Assembly: GCA_012184525.1 (NCBI GenBank)
Contig: WOFQ01000038.1
Span: 186,001-250,000 of the forward strand
DNA length: 64,000 nt
From: Xenoacremonium recifei
Lineage: Eukaryota > Ascomycota > Sordariomycetes > Hypocreales > Nectriaceae
Direction of reading: 5' to 3'
Below the pieces are notes generated by a model that did not search any database, was not told the DNA's origin, and saw nothing but the letters and a program-made list of their open reading frames with translations. Shown here piece by piece: positions 46,406-57,542 of the stretch. The translations under genes were made by a program, and so were the position numbers. Each line of letters starts with the position of its first letter. The first letter of the stretch is position 1.

Positions 46406-47737
46406 ATGACGACGGAAGCCTCTGGGCCTGCGCCCCCGACGGCCCAGGCCCCTGCCGAGAAGAAAGACAAGAAGGATGGAAAGAAGGAGCAAGCGAATGC
46501 CGCCGCCGGCCCAGGCGAGAAGAAGCTCACGGGTGCTGAGCTGAAGAAGAAAGCCAAGGAGGAGAAGGCCGCACGGAGAGCACAAGCCAAAGCCGCCCAG
46601 GCTTCACAGGCACCGCCCGCGGGCAGCACACACGCTGGATCAACAGACGGGAGCAAAGGCTCGAAAGGAAAGCCCAGACAGGACAGCCAGGGAGGCGGCA
46701 AGTTGCCGCTGCGACCCGCGACGACGGTATCCGTGCCTAAGGAGCCGAAACCCTCGATCCCCGACTGCTTCAGCCACCTGTCGATGGCGCGGCGGATAGA
46801 CATGACGCAGGCCGACAAGGACGTCCATCCGGCAGTGCTGGTGCTGGGCGAGCACATGAGCTCCTTCGCGCTGAGCGATAGCATCACTCGGCTCGAGGCT
46901 ACGCTGCTGGCCTTCAAGAAGGTCATCGACTCGTACGTCACGCCCATGGGCACGTCGTTCTCGCGCCACTTCGTCTCGCACGTGCTCAACCCGCAGATCG
47001 ACTATCTGACGGCCTGCCGCCCCATGTGCTTCGCCATGGGCAACGCCGTGCGCTGGCTCAAGCTGCAGATCAGCAAGGTCGACCCCGATGCGCCCGACGC
47101 CGACGCCCGCAGCCTCGTGTGCGAGGCCATCGACAACTTCATCGCCGAGCGCATCAGCCTCGCTGACTTTGTCATCGTCCAGGCGGCGGCGGATCTGGTG
47201 GCCGACGGCGAGGTGATCTTGACATATGCGCGCCACCACCTCGTCGAGCGCACGCTGCTGGAGGCCCGCCGCAACGGCAAGCGCTTCTCGGTGATCCTCG
47301 TCGACGACCCCTTCGAGCGCGCCGGCCGCGACCTCGCCAAGCGCCTGTCCGCCGCCGACGTGCCTGTGACATATGCGCCAGACCTCGGGGCTCTGCGCGC
47401 CCACCTACTACGTGCCACGCGCGTGCTCGTCGCCGCCGAGGCCATCTTCAGCAACGGCGCCATGTATGCCCGCGCCGGCACCTGCGACATCGCCACGGCG
47501 GCGGGCGATCTCGGCGTGCGGGTAGTGACGCTGTGCGAGACCATCAACTTCACCGAGCGTGTCTCCATCGACTCGCTGACCTACAACGAGATCGACCCTG
47601 AGCGGTGCACCGACGGCGGCTTCCGCTTGCTGTTTGATACGACGCCCAATCGGTACATTTCCGTGGTCATCACCGAGCTGGGCAATTCAGAGGCGACGTC
47701 TGTGCCGGCGGTGTTGCGGAAACTGGAGGAGCTATAG
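46406..47737 (+). CDS. GCD2: Translation initiation factor eIF2B subunit delta
   Basis: Regulatory subunit of eIF2B, the guanine nucleotide exchange factor for eIF2. With the alpha and beta subunits it senses phosphorylated eIF2 in the integrated stress response. Single exon, 443 aa. Residues 1-115 are a low-complexity Lys/Ala/Gln-rich extension (AEKKDKKDGKKE, ELKKKAKEEKAARRAQAK), as in other fungal delta subunits. The conserved IF-2B domain covers about 125-440, with HPAVLVLGEHMSSFALSDSITRLE, SRHFVSHVLNPQIDYL, RPMCFAMGNAVRWLK and the nucleotide-binding-like Rossmann half ending VLVAAEAIFSNGAMYARAGT. The C-terminal region runs ITELGNSEATSVPAVLRKLEEL. The coding DNA is strongly GC-biased at third positions. 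The leader may carry upstream ORFs. Confidence 0.96.
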   Translation: MTTEASGPAPPTAQAPAEKKDKKDGKKEQANAAAGPGEKKLTGAELKKKAKEEKAARRAQAKAAQASQAPPAGSTHAGSTDGSKGSKGKPRQDSQGGGKLPLRPATTVSVPKEPKPSIPDCFSHLSMARRIDMTQADKDVHPAVLVLGEHMSSFALSDSITRLEATLLAFKKVIDSYVTPMGTSFSRHFVSHVLNPQIDYLTACRPMCFAMGNAVRWLKLQISKVDPDAPDADARSLVCEAIDNFIAERISLADFVIVQAAADLVADGEVILTYARHHLVERTLLEARRNGKRFSVILVDDPFERAGRDLAKRLSAADVPVTYAPDLGALRAHLLRATRVLVAAEAIFSNGAMYARAGTCDIATAAGDLGVRVVTLCETINFTERVSIDSLTYNEIDPERCTDGGFRLLFDTTPNRYISVVITELGNSEATSVPAVLRKLEEL

Positions 47738-48038
47738 GGGGAGGAAGTAGTAGAGAAAAGAATACCAGGTTAAGATGTAAAGAACCATAGTCGGATGGAC
47801 CTTGTAATTCATTGTGTGATGATATGATCCCATATCTAGGCCATGTTGTAAGGCTGTCTCAAGCGTCACCACATCGTACATATCTTCCCATCGCCCACCA
47901 GCACACTCCAGACACATTGAACAACTACCCGCCATTCACGAGGCTCAAGTCTTCCGGTCCCAATTCCTTGTTCAGCACTCCTCCCTCCCTCTATTTCCAC
48001 ACAGGTATGTACAATTCGTCATCTGCGTCTCCCCGTCT
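47738..48038. other. Convergent spacer between GCD2 and the complex I subunit gene
   Basis: Holds the two 3' ends. I see no gene or repeat in it. Confidence 0.5.
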
Positions 48039-48379
48039 TCACGCCTCAGCAGCGGCCGCATCCCGCGCAGCCTTCCTCGCCCGCTTCTCCAGCAATCCCG
48101 CCTTCCGCTCCTGCAGCGTCTTCGTCTGTCGGTCGTCGACGCCCTGCAGCCAGTGGCCGAAGCTAGCACCGCCCAGAGCGTAAGCCGGGTACGCCCACAG
48201 GGACGAGCGCGCGAAGAAGGGACGCATCTCGATGCCGAGCTGCCAGAAGCGCACGGCGAGGCCTGCAGTATCCGGTTAGTGAGTGCTATTCTCTTCCCCA
48301 ATTGCCGCCGGGGTTGGATGCGGAAGAAAGGGCTATTTGACGCACCGAAGGCGCTCCAGAAGGCGATGCGGTGGACCAT
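48039..48379 (-). CDS. Probable complex I 14 kDa accessory subunit
   Basis: Small protein of 85 aa from two exons on the minus strand, 48379-48346 and 48262-48039 (intron 83 bases, CTAACC branch, CTGCAG acceptor). It begins MVHRIAFWSAFG and joins to LAVRFWQLGIEMRPFF. One hydrophobic segment contains SSLWAYPAYALGGASFGHWLQG (about 34-55), followed by a basic, helical, Ala/Arg/Lys-rich tail. I recognise the opening and WAYP...GHW(L/M)QGV pattern from fungal proteins annotated as the 14 kDa accessory subunit of mitochondrial NADH:ubiquinone oxidoreductase. That assignment rests on memory of the pattern, not on a motif with known function. There is no cleavable presequence, as is usual for such single-helix accessory subunits. 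Confidence 0.62.
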
Positions 48380-49189
48380 CGTGGGCAATTGGTCGTCGGG
48401 CGAGCGAGAGTCGAGAATGGAAGTGGTTTCGGTGCCGATCGTCTGCGAGTCTCGTGCGGCAGCGATGCGGGCCGGGACGGTTCTTCGTTGGATGGTGCAG
48501 CAGAAGTCGTGATCTCGAAGTTGCCGGCCCACGGCTCAAAGCTCAATTGCAGCAGACCTGATTGGGCGAGGTGGGTCACGTGAGTGTTCCTTTAAGATGA
48601 CTAAGCATCGCTCCCCGAGCTCCCGTCTCCTGAGGATTCAAGACCCTTCCTAGCGATGAGTCTTTGGAAATAATCCGTTGATGCTTTTTTTAAACCGCTG
48701 ACAACTGAGTCGAAAGTATTTTTCCTACATTCTATGTTATTTGTGTACAGGTAAGGGGGTGGTATTTCGGGTGTGCAAGATAGCTTACCCTATACTCGTA
48801 TTTCACGACAATACTAGCAAGCATTTTCATGTATTAAATAGGTAGGGATGTAAAGACTCCTAATATTATTTCCTTCTTGAATAAATTGCAGTGCCAAGGT
48901 GAAATAGGGTTGCTGGTTTTGGGCTATATGGTGATCTTAGTAACATTCTCCAGATGAGTATCGCAAAACAAGGCTCAAATATGCCATCATCAAAGTTAAA
49001 CAATAAACATCAGCAAGACTTATTTCAGTACGTGTAATTCTATTATCTTCCACCAGACTCTCCATGCACCATACTCTAGTATATATCCATATGTACGAAT
49101 AACACGCAAGCCACCGATGCACCACGCACTCCGATCTCTAAATAAACTCAAACAACCGTCCAACTCCAGGCTATGCAAAACAACCCATC
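48380..49189. other. AT-rich spacer
   Basis: Promoter of the complex I subunit gene (left) and 3' region of the DUF3684 gene (right). From about 48700 the sequence is clearly more AT-rich than its surroundings. I see no gene, and no RNA structure I can support. Confidence 0.5.
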
Positions 49190-52100
49190 TTAGTCTAATA
49201 GACTAGTATACGGCGGCGGCGCTCCCGTTGGGGCTGAATGATTGCTATTACCTGCACTGCTTTCCGCCGGCGCAGTACCAGCATCCGATCCCTGAATCCA
49301 ACCTTGCGTCATCACCACCATCTTGCCGAAGTACTGCTGAATGAACGACTCACTACCATAGTTAGTAAAAGACTTCCACTCAAGAAGAGAGGGCAAACTC
49401 ACGTGTAGTAGCTGTGATCCGAGTTGTGTGCGGACACAAGGTTATGCGCCAGCTCGTGCGCAATCACCACCCACCACCAGATCGCGGCCTCGGCCTTCGC
49501 CTGCGCCTGCACACGTCGCGGACCCTGGATCTGTCGGGCGTGCAGTTGTAGGAAGAAACGTAGATTGCAGAAGATGCTGCCAGCTGTGTTGAATGCGATG
49601 GTCGCACCGGCCTCGTCGTAGTATATGTGCAACGCCTTGGCTGGGAGAGAATACACGCGGCCGACGTCGACAAGGAGTGAGGCGAAGAGGTTGATGGCGG
49701 CGCTGTGCGTAGAGAGGATCGTGGCTGTGTCCTGGGAAACATCCCTTGAGACGTAGACCTTCATGCCGTTGGAAGACTCTGCGGCAAAGGTAATGTTCTG
49801 GGCGGGTGTCTTGTCGCAGTACGTAGCTTGCTCCTTGACCTCGTTGACCGTCGGCTCAGAGAAGACACTATCCGATCCGTACGCGCGTGTCGAATTGACG
49901 GCATTCAGCAAATTCTGCTGGACAACCGCTGGACTGGTCACCCTTCCGTTATCATTCCCTGGTTGAGGAGTTGGTCCCAGTGATGGCCCAGGGAAGTTCG
50001 GAACTGGACCGTGTCCCTTCGTTGGTTGGCCTTCGAGTTGTCTTTCGACGAGTTGCTCCAGTTGCTTTCTTGCATCGTCATCTTGTTCTTGATTATCGAA
50101 GCCCAAACGGCGAGACAAGTTGGAGAACAGCCCCCTACTACGCTTGGATACTTGATTCTGAATGCTCTTCTCCTCGGGCGAATCCCAGGAACCGGGCATG
50201 ACGGGACCAGCTTGTTGGGGAGTAGCTGGAGCTTGACGAGCAGCTTCAGCGACCGTCCCCTCAGGCTTCTGAGCTCTCCATTCTTGCTCCAGCTCCCGAA
50301 GGCGTCGTTCCTCTTCCTCCAAAGCTTTACGGCGTTCTTCTTCGGCAATCCTTGCTTCAGCAGCCTTGGCGCGGAGGATTCGATCGACATTGTATCCGCG
50401 AGCTCGCAAGCCGTACAGGTCCAGTGTGAGAAACGGCTCGAAGAACAAGTAAGCCTGCTGATTGGGCCGGTTCAGCAGCATCTGACAGATGGCTTGGCCA
50501 ACTTGGTACATGTCCGCTTTTGACTCCTCCGACACATAAAGGATCCAAGTGCCAGCCTTATAAAAGCTCGCAGCGGACCGTTTCTCAGTATGAGATTGAA
50601 GATGTCCATTTAGACTGCGTCGGAGGGCCACATTTCGGACCATCTCGACGCTCAGATTCTTGTCTAGCCACTTGGCATCATGCTTAATCGCATCGCGACG
50701 ATAGTTGGCGTACTCGTAGAGGAAGATCTTGGACCTTTCTATGACGTGTTTCCTTAATGACAGAGCTGTCTTCTGGTTAGAGCTGTGAGGCCCTATGCGG
50801 ACGTCTTCCTTAACAAGCGTGCTCAGTTTCTGGGCGCCCAGAGCAAGGTAGAACTCCTCGAGAGCGTCCTCTTCTGGGGCACAAACAAGTCGGTCCTTGA
50901 AGAGACGGTAGCTGATGATATCGTCAACGACCACAATTGAGGGAGCGGACGCTAGTTGATATTGCCTAATGGGCGCTTCGTCTTCTTCATAGTCATCGAG
51001 TTTCCCCTTAGGACTGGCGAGCTCTTTGTAGGCTAGAAGGAAAGATGCCGTCTTCATCTTGCGCCAGAGATCCTTATCTCGGCGGATGAAAGTAGAGGCT
51101 TCTGCTAGGGATTTGAGAAGATCGAGGTACTTCTCAGGGCTCTGTAGCACGCTCAAGAGTCGTGCTGGCTCCGAACACGCCATTTGGGCAACTTCTAGCT
51201 TCGTCGGCTCGGTCTTCGCACCACAGCGGGCCAGGAAGGTATTTGCATCCTTTCCAAAGTCGACAAAGTCAAAAATATCGCCGTACACCGATGACGTGCC
51301 TAAATATGCCCGGGAGGGCGCTATGTAGGAAAGTCTAGTCGTTGCCTTATCGGAAGGATTGGACGGAGATCGAGTAACCGGAACGATGGGGGCGATCTTC
51401 AATTTCGACAAGTTGTTGTCCCCGAGTTCGGTAACACGCGTTGCAAAGTAGCTGAATAGGGTGGTAGCACTCTGCTGATCTTTGGGGGGATTGGTCAAGA
51501 GACGGTTCACACAGTCGGTCATGTTTGGATCCCGAGCTACTCCAAATATCTGTATTCCGTTAGTATTCAGCTGGCCAGGTATGTCGAGACTCAATGACTT
51601 ACGTTGGCATGATCACGGAGATCTCTTCTCAAAATACTAAACCCAAGGACTGATGCTCGCTCATTCGAATAACATTGCGACGGAGAGACCAGCTGCTTGC
51701 TCCCCTCAAGTGGCAGGAAAGCTTTGTTAGTGCTGCTGAGCTCGAAGTTGCCATAGTGATTGGCGTGGTGGTTGGCAATGAAGTATGTCATGGCGGAGAC
51801 CCTGAGTGCCTCGTCCGCGGAGGCCATCATATCAACGAGCTCTGGAGCTGAAGGATAAGATCGAAGACCAAGATTTGCCAGGAAACGGGCCTCTGGGCTG
51901 CTGGGACGATAACTGCCCGGAGGACCAGGCCACTGCAGGATTGGCAACCGGAGAGTTCTCAGAGAGTCTTTGGGCTCAAAGAGCTCCGAAACCTTGTACA
52001 GGGTTGTCGACCCTTTCGTGGGCTCCATGCCTTTCGGACCGGCCTCGCATGGACAAAACCGAGTCTCCCTGAGCTTCTTCAAGTCGTCCGCTGGGATGTC

Positions 52101-54608
52101 AGCTTGAACCGAAGTGAGATACTTGATCAGTTCCATATGACTCCATTTCTTTTGGCCGGTCTCGTTCGAAGCGTTTAGAAGCCTCGTAAAAATGGTCTCG
52201 AGATCGACTGTCTTGCGAACTCCGATGGCGACCAAGAACTTCTCCTTTAGCTTGTCACACCCTTGAATAACAGGGAGATCGTCAAATAGCTTCACTGTGG
52301 GAAAGAATGACTCCGTAGGTTTCTTCATACCCGCCTTCGTAGGCATGATTGTGGCGCTCTTTAGAATGCTTGTGACAGTACCCTTGGAGCTGATGCTGAG
52401 ATTATCCCAATTTTTTGACAAGACCATCAAAACCTGGACTGCAAATGCGGGCGATCTCGTAAAACTCTCATTCTCAGCCCGAGAAGCGCTGGTGTCGATC
52501 AAGAATCGTAGCCAGGGGACAATCTCCAATGCATCCCATCCTAGAGCTTGAAGTTCTGCGGGAGACGAATTGGCAGTAAAGGCGTGGGGGATGGTAGTTG
52601 GTGGGATGGGTAGGCTTGCAGGTATCTTGCTGATGCTGAGATAGGAGGTTATGCTGCCTAAAGCAATGATTTCTCCCGAATCTTCATCACCCATGGTGCC
52701 GACTGCCACCTCAAGAAGGGCTGCTCGACTCGGAGGGTCTAACTCTCCACTCAATGTCTTCTTACCAAGCCAACTGATAAAGTTGATGAGCTGGCCCTTA
52801 TTCAAAGCCTTCGTCTCGAGCTCCTTTTTCACGTCAGTGACAGTGATGTGCGAGATGAGACCAAAGTCAATGAGCTTCTTGACAAATGGCACGTCCTTTA
52901 TTTCCTTGGGAACAACCGGGATGCTCTCAACGAACTTGCTCATCTCGTCAGACGCTATGCGAATCTGGGAAGTTTGTAATACGCCTCGGCTCGAGTACAT
53001 TTCAATGGTGGCTTTCTTGAAGCATATCCAAAAGGCCTCCTCAATGATCTGGCCAACCTGTCCACTGGGCGTTGAGTCTTCAAAGGCAAAGGTTTTGAGA
53101 ATATGAAGCGCCTCAGGCATGAACTTGCTGACAGTAGAAGCAGTAATCTTGCCGTCTTTCTCAGACGCTCGACTTATCCGCTTGCTGAGGTCGAGCATCT
53201 CGTTGGCGAATGCGAGTCGAGTAATGATACCAGCAGCACGGAGGATCTCCACGTTCCAAGACCGAACCCATCGTGCATTGAGGTCAATAGCCTCTCTCTC
53301 GACGGTAGGGATGACGGAAGGTGCTGAGATGTGCATGCCTGCACCAGTAGTCTGCATAGTAGGAAAGCCAATAAAAATTCGGCCGCCAGGTTTCTTGTTG
53401 GGCAACACGGAGGCGAAGACATCTGTCGCCTTGCCTAGGGCACCAGCTGTTCCTGTGGCCTGGGAAGCTTGGGCTTCGTCGTACGACGACGTCAAGATAG
53501 AAATCTTTGTAGTTTTCGGTGGTGGTTTCTTGGTGGCTCGCTCGAGCTCTGACGCAAAGTTGGCTGCAACGTTGGTCCTAATGGATGCAGAAGTTGCCCG
53601 TAGGAAAATCGTCGAAGTGCTGAGCTTGGTGACATCCTCACCGATGGTGACCTGGGCTGCATTCTCTTCGTTCTGTGCTTTGGTCTTGAGACCGGACTGG
53701 GAAGCGCTAGATGCAAGACGAGCAAAGAAAGATCGCAATGAGGGAGCTTCCGAGGCACCATAGGAATCCGTGGACTTGGTGGCCGAGGAGGCCGCCTGTG
53801 GCTTCCATCCGACAGCGCTCATGAATGAGGCATCGATTTGCGTACTTGTCCGGTCAACACTGGTAACCTTCATAAGACCGTCCTTGGTCCTAGGATCGAG
53901 GTCTCGTGGTAAGGGGAGCTCAACGCTGGGAGACGACTTTTTCTTGAGAGTTAGAATCTCATAATCATCGATCCAGAACTCGATTTTCTCGAGAGCTACA
54001 AATGTCAAACTGGTCGCCAGGAACTGGCTGACTGAAAGCAGGTTTGGCATAGGGGTCGTGGTGTTGCGGTAATCCAACACGAATGTAGTATACGGACCGG
54101 ACTGGTCTGCCGGCAACTGTGACTTTTTGGTAAACAGGGCGTTTCCTTTCCAGTAGAACGCCATGGCTTCGCTTCCCGAGCTGACGAAGGGCTCCTCGCA
54201 GTCGGCGAACACGCTGTAAAACCCGACACCAAAGGCACCAATCTTGGTCTCGTCGGGGTTGCCTTCAGCGATTCGTTTTAGCCGTCCCCAGTCCGTCTTC
54301 GTGAAGGGCTGACCATCATTTTGAACGACGAGTCGGCGCAGGGTATGATTCGAAAGTGTGTGCTTCAACAGCTCGGATCGGTTCGTCGTGCTCGGCAGAG
54401 GCACTGAGGTCGATGGGAGCGTCTCCCACTTGACCATGACGGTCGAGGCTTGCGCATCGGCGGCATTCTGGATGAGTTCTCGCAAAGTCGTCCACTCTCC
54501 AGAGTATCTAGCCAGTACTTTGTCGATCAAGGCTCGAGTATCGACGGTGACGGCCTCTTCGTCCTCGCCGTCCCGCAGCGCTGCGGCTCGTAATCGCGAA
54601 TAGTCCAT
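49190..54608 (-). CDS. DUF3684 protein: Hsp90/sacsin-like ATPase with C-terminal HExxH
   Basis: Very large fungal protein, 1,771 aa, from exons on the minus strand 54608-51603, 51549-49403 and 49352-49190. The N-terminus is a GHKL/Hsp90-type ATP-binding domain: N-box RELIQNAADAQ (residues 43-53), G1-like VVQNDGQPF (93-101), and the GxxGxG lid IGAFGVGFYSVFADCEEPF (123-141). This is the arrangement found in sacsin and plant NO VEIN repeats. The middle, DUF3684, has no recognised activity. A charged coiled-coil segment (ARIAEEERRKALEEEERRLRELEQ) lies at about 1405-1430. Near the end is AHELAHNLVSAHNSDH (His1700, Glu1701, His1704, His1710), a zincin-like motif. The last 50 residues are polar and Ser/Pro-rich. 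It probably acts in the cytosol as a chaperone-like ATPase. Function is unknown. The start was chosen at MDYSRLRAAALRDG, nine codons inside the longest frame. Confidence 0.9.
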
Positions 54609-55339
54609 TTCAAAGACCCCTTCTATTCGTCGCACTGGAACAGGGTCAAAGACGCATCCTTAGCCGCGAGGAGAAAAAAGCCGAATGCTTTATAGGGTCT
54701 CGAGTCTATCGAAGAAGGAGAATGGTGGCGATGCTTAGGTGGTTGAGACGTGCCGTGTCGAGTCGAATCGTCAGCCTCGAGAATGCCTACTTCGCCCGCA
54801 GTAGCTTAGGAGGTCTGTAGGCAGACTTGACGGAAGGAGGCGAAGAGCAGATACGCCACAGACAGGGAGAAATCGCCTAGGGGAGTGAAAGATGAGGCTC
54901 GGGGCGCAGAGGCCAGGCGGAATTCACTAGGATGGAGAGTTGGGAGAGTTCAATAAGCGCCCCGACAACTTTGTCCGTCGAGGCTGCCGTTTGGATTGCG
55001 TCGATGACGGATGGGCTGGCGTTGACGGTTCATCTGGGGATCATCAGGGCCAATCACAGGGCCATGTAGGAAACGGTTTCAGGGACCTTCCGGGGACTTA
55101 CAGCGGGAGCAAGCCGCAGCCTCGCCGCTAATTCCGCTAACGCCATGCTCTGGTGGAGGGGCTGGATTCACCGTTTCAAGGATATGGGACGGAATCTATT
55201 TGACGAGGTATCGGGGTTTGCATATGCGCTGAAACAGCGCTGGTATCATGACTACAATGCACAAATGCGTCCTGCACAAACGACGAAACATATTCACCCC
55301 CTCCATCAAGCGCCTTTGATGTCTGCAGCAGGGCCTAGC
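54609..55339. other. Spacer upstream of the DUF3684 gene
   Basis: Promoter of the DUF3684 gene and 3' end of the MMTAG2-like gene. The open frame on the plus strand running from 55145 into the next gene is the complement of its Arg/Ser-rich end, so it is not a gene. I see nothing else. Confidence 0.5.
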
Positions 55340-56056
55340 TCAGTCACGGCGCCGTGGTCGTGGACTGACGCTCCGTCTCCTCCGCTCTCTCGATTGCGAA
55401 CGACGGCGCTCTCGTCTGCCCTCATATTCCCGCCGCTCTCTCCGCTCATGTCTTCGAGAGTCCCGATCCTCGTCGCCCCGACTCCGGCTGCGATGGCGTT
55501 GCCGATCTGCGCCTCCATCTCTCGCACGCTCATCAGGACGCCCCGACCGCCGGTGCCGCCGCTCACCATCGCGAGCACGATCCCGGCTGCGACTCCGATC
55601 TCGACGGCGATGCCGCTCTCGTCTCTCCTTCTTCTCAGCATCATCACGGCGCGCCGGACGATCCCTTCGTCGGGCTTCATCTTCTGGTGGTCCGCCGGCC
55701 GGGCCGATTTGTCTCTGGCTGCCGACCTCCACCGAGTTCGCGCCCGAAGTGTTTCTCTGAGGGACCGGAAGGCCCAGCGCCCGTGCCATGGCATCTTCCT
55801 CGGCCTCCTTGATCTTGCGTAGCTCTTCTTTGCGTTCGCGCTCGCGGCGCTCCTCGGCGGTTTCGTCGGTGTCGTTTGCGTCGCCGTCGGCCTTTGCGTA
55901 CCAGTTGAGGTCGCGGCCTTGTTGCCAGCGTCCGACGGGGGCTTTAAGGCTGTGTCCGAGATAGTTTTCGCGATGGGCTGAGTTTGCGACTTCGTCCCAG
56001 CTGAAGTTGACGCCTCCTCTTGATCCTGACTTGCGAACGGTCGAGAGCAGGTCCAT
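55340..56056 (-). CDS. MMTAG2-like RS-rich nuclear protein
   Basis: Single exon, 238 aa. The N-terminal 60 residues form an MMtag domain like that of human multiple myeloma tumor-associated protein 2: MDLLSTVRKSGSRGG, then HRENYLGHSLKAPVGRWQQGRDLNWYAK. Then comes an acidic and basic helical part (ETAEERRERERKEELRKIKEAEEDAMARALGLP) and, from about residue 130 to the end, an Arg/Ser/Glu/Asp-rich tail with many RS and RD dipeptides (RDRSRSRDR). Such tails are typical of splicing-associated proteins, so a nuclear RNA-processing role is inferred. The start at 56056 was chosen because homologs begin there, although the frame stays open 16 codons further. It is divergent from MED6. Confidence 0.88.
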   Translation of the reverse strand: MDLLSTVRKSGSRGGVNFSWDEVANSAHRENYLGHSLKAPVGRWQQGRDLNWYAKADGDANDTDETAEERRERERKEELRKIKEAEEDAMARALGLPVPQRNTSGANSVEVGSQRQIGPAGGPPEDEARRRDRPARRDDAEKKERRERHRRRDRSRSRDRARDGERRHRRSGRPDERARDGGADRQRHRSRSRGDEDRDSRRHERRERREYEGRRERRRSQSRERRRRSVSPRPRRRD

Positions 56057-56413
56057 GTTAAGGCCGAAAGAAGGCGAGCAAGGGTTCTGCTTTATAGATT
56101 CCAAGCCAAATCTAGAGTTTGCGCTTTGGGGGGCGGTCAGGAGTCACAAAGTTAACGTTGACGAAAGTCAAGATGATGACAAGTCCAAGTATTTTCTGCC
56201 AGTGGACGAACATCCAGCATTCCAGGTCGTCTCCGGAGTAGATCCAGTTCTAACAGCGGGGCTGGGGCCACCGGGGGAACCCTGTTAGCGCCTGAACCCC
56301 ACGAGGCATCGCTGCTGGACAATGGAGCCCGCCCACCACAAGCTTCCAGTCCTTAACATCAAAGCTCCGAGCCTCCAGCCTCGCCAACTTGACTCCTCCA
56401 AAACCTCGCCAAA
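56057..56413. promoter_or_regulatory. Shared divergent promoter of MMTAG2-like gene and MED6
   Basis: The 357 bases between the two opposite start codons must carry both promoters. No TATA box or known site is obvious. Confidence 0.45.
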
Positions 56414-57429
56414 ATGTCCAACCCCAACGACCCTCCCCTCGACGAGATCCAATGGCGGTCGCCACCTCTGGTCGCCCAGATCGGCGGCATTCACTCCAAC
56501 TCGGTCCTCTTCTACTTCGCCGAATCGCCCTTCTTCGAGCGCACCTCCAACAACGCCATCATCATGAACCAGGCCATGAACAACATGGCCATGTACCACC
56601 TGATTCAGACCCGGGAGGCCTTCGAGGGTCGTTTGCGCGAGATGTCCGGCCTTGAGTTCATGGTCGCCGAGGAGCCAGCCGAGATGGCCCCTGGGACTGG
56701 CACCGGCGTGTGGGTGATTCGCAAGCAGACGCGGCGTAAACGATACGACGATGAGGACGAGGTCAGCGTGCATGCGTCGTACTTTGTAGTTGGGGAGAAC
56801 ATATACATGGCGCCAACTCTGGCGGATATTCTTGCCTCAAGAATTGTGAGTTCGTCCCATTGTTGTTGCGAAGCCACCGCTGACTGATCTCCCTCTAGAT
56901 GACCATCTCCTCAGCCATCGCGAAAGCCCTGCCCGCAGCCGAGAGTGTACGAACCTGGCGCCCAGCTCTCGGTCATGTCTACCAACTCCCACCAACCCAC
57001 GTTGCTCCCAAACTGCGACTACAAGACTCCAAGGAATCAACGCCCATGCCCACATCCCAGGCGTCTGCACCCATAGGCGGCTCGCAAGACTTATCAGAAA
57101 ACGCCAGCGAAAGGGACGACGAGAGGGCAATGGAGCGTCTCGCCGAGGAGTCCTTCCTCGTGCACATGAAGTACGGCAACGAGTACATCGACGAAAACCC
57201 CATCACCGGCCGGCCAGGCGAGTTCCACCTCACCTCAACCGGCCGCAAAGTTGTTCCTCCGCCACAGCTGGCTAAGGAGAGCGGCATCGGGTCTATCAGC
57301 GGACCTACGATCAACACAAATGTCGACAACAAGAAGAGTGATAAGGATAAGACGCCCAAGTCGGCCACGGCGCCCAAGATCAAGCGGCGCAAGAGCAAGA
57401 TGAGCACGGGCACGCCGGCGGCTTCATAG
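56414..57429 (+). CDS. MED6: Mediator head subunit MED6
   Basis: Conserved head-module subunit of the Mediator coactivator, linking activators to RNA polymerase II. Exons 56414-56845 and 56899-57429, joined in phase 0 at SRI|MTISS, giving 320 aa. The Med6 domain covers about residues 10-165, with EIQWRSPPLVAQIGGIHSNSVLFYFAESPFFERTSNN, the MYHLIQTREAFEGRL helix and VSVHASYFVVGENIYMAP. The rest is a less conserved, Ser/Lys-rich tail with a conserved patch around FHLTSTGRKV, ending in basic KIKRRKSKM. Intron 56846-56898 has a GTGAGT donor and CTGAC branch. It is convergent with the short-chain dehydrogenase gene 113 bases on. Confidence 0.95.
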
Positions 57430-57542
57430 ACATGGGAGGCTTTGGGCAAAAGGACGGAGTTGGGGACTTTTAGATTTGATACCCGGAAATTTCACACCGC
57501 ATTGGGCATTTATATACATGTGAAGTATTCGTTGCTGTCCTT

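Noticed and set aside
46640..47404. 254-codon minus-strand frame inside GCD2
   Set aside because: Antisense of a strongly GC3-biased coding region, which opens the opposite frames. No family resemblance.
55145..55822. 225-codon plus-strand frame
   Set aside because: It is the complement of the Arg/Ser-rich tail of the MMTAG2-like gene, and its protein has no independent features.
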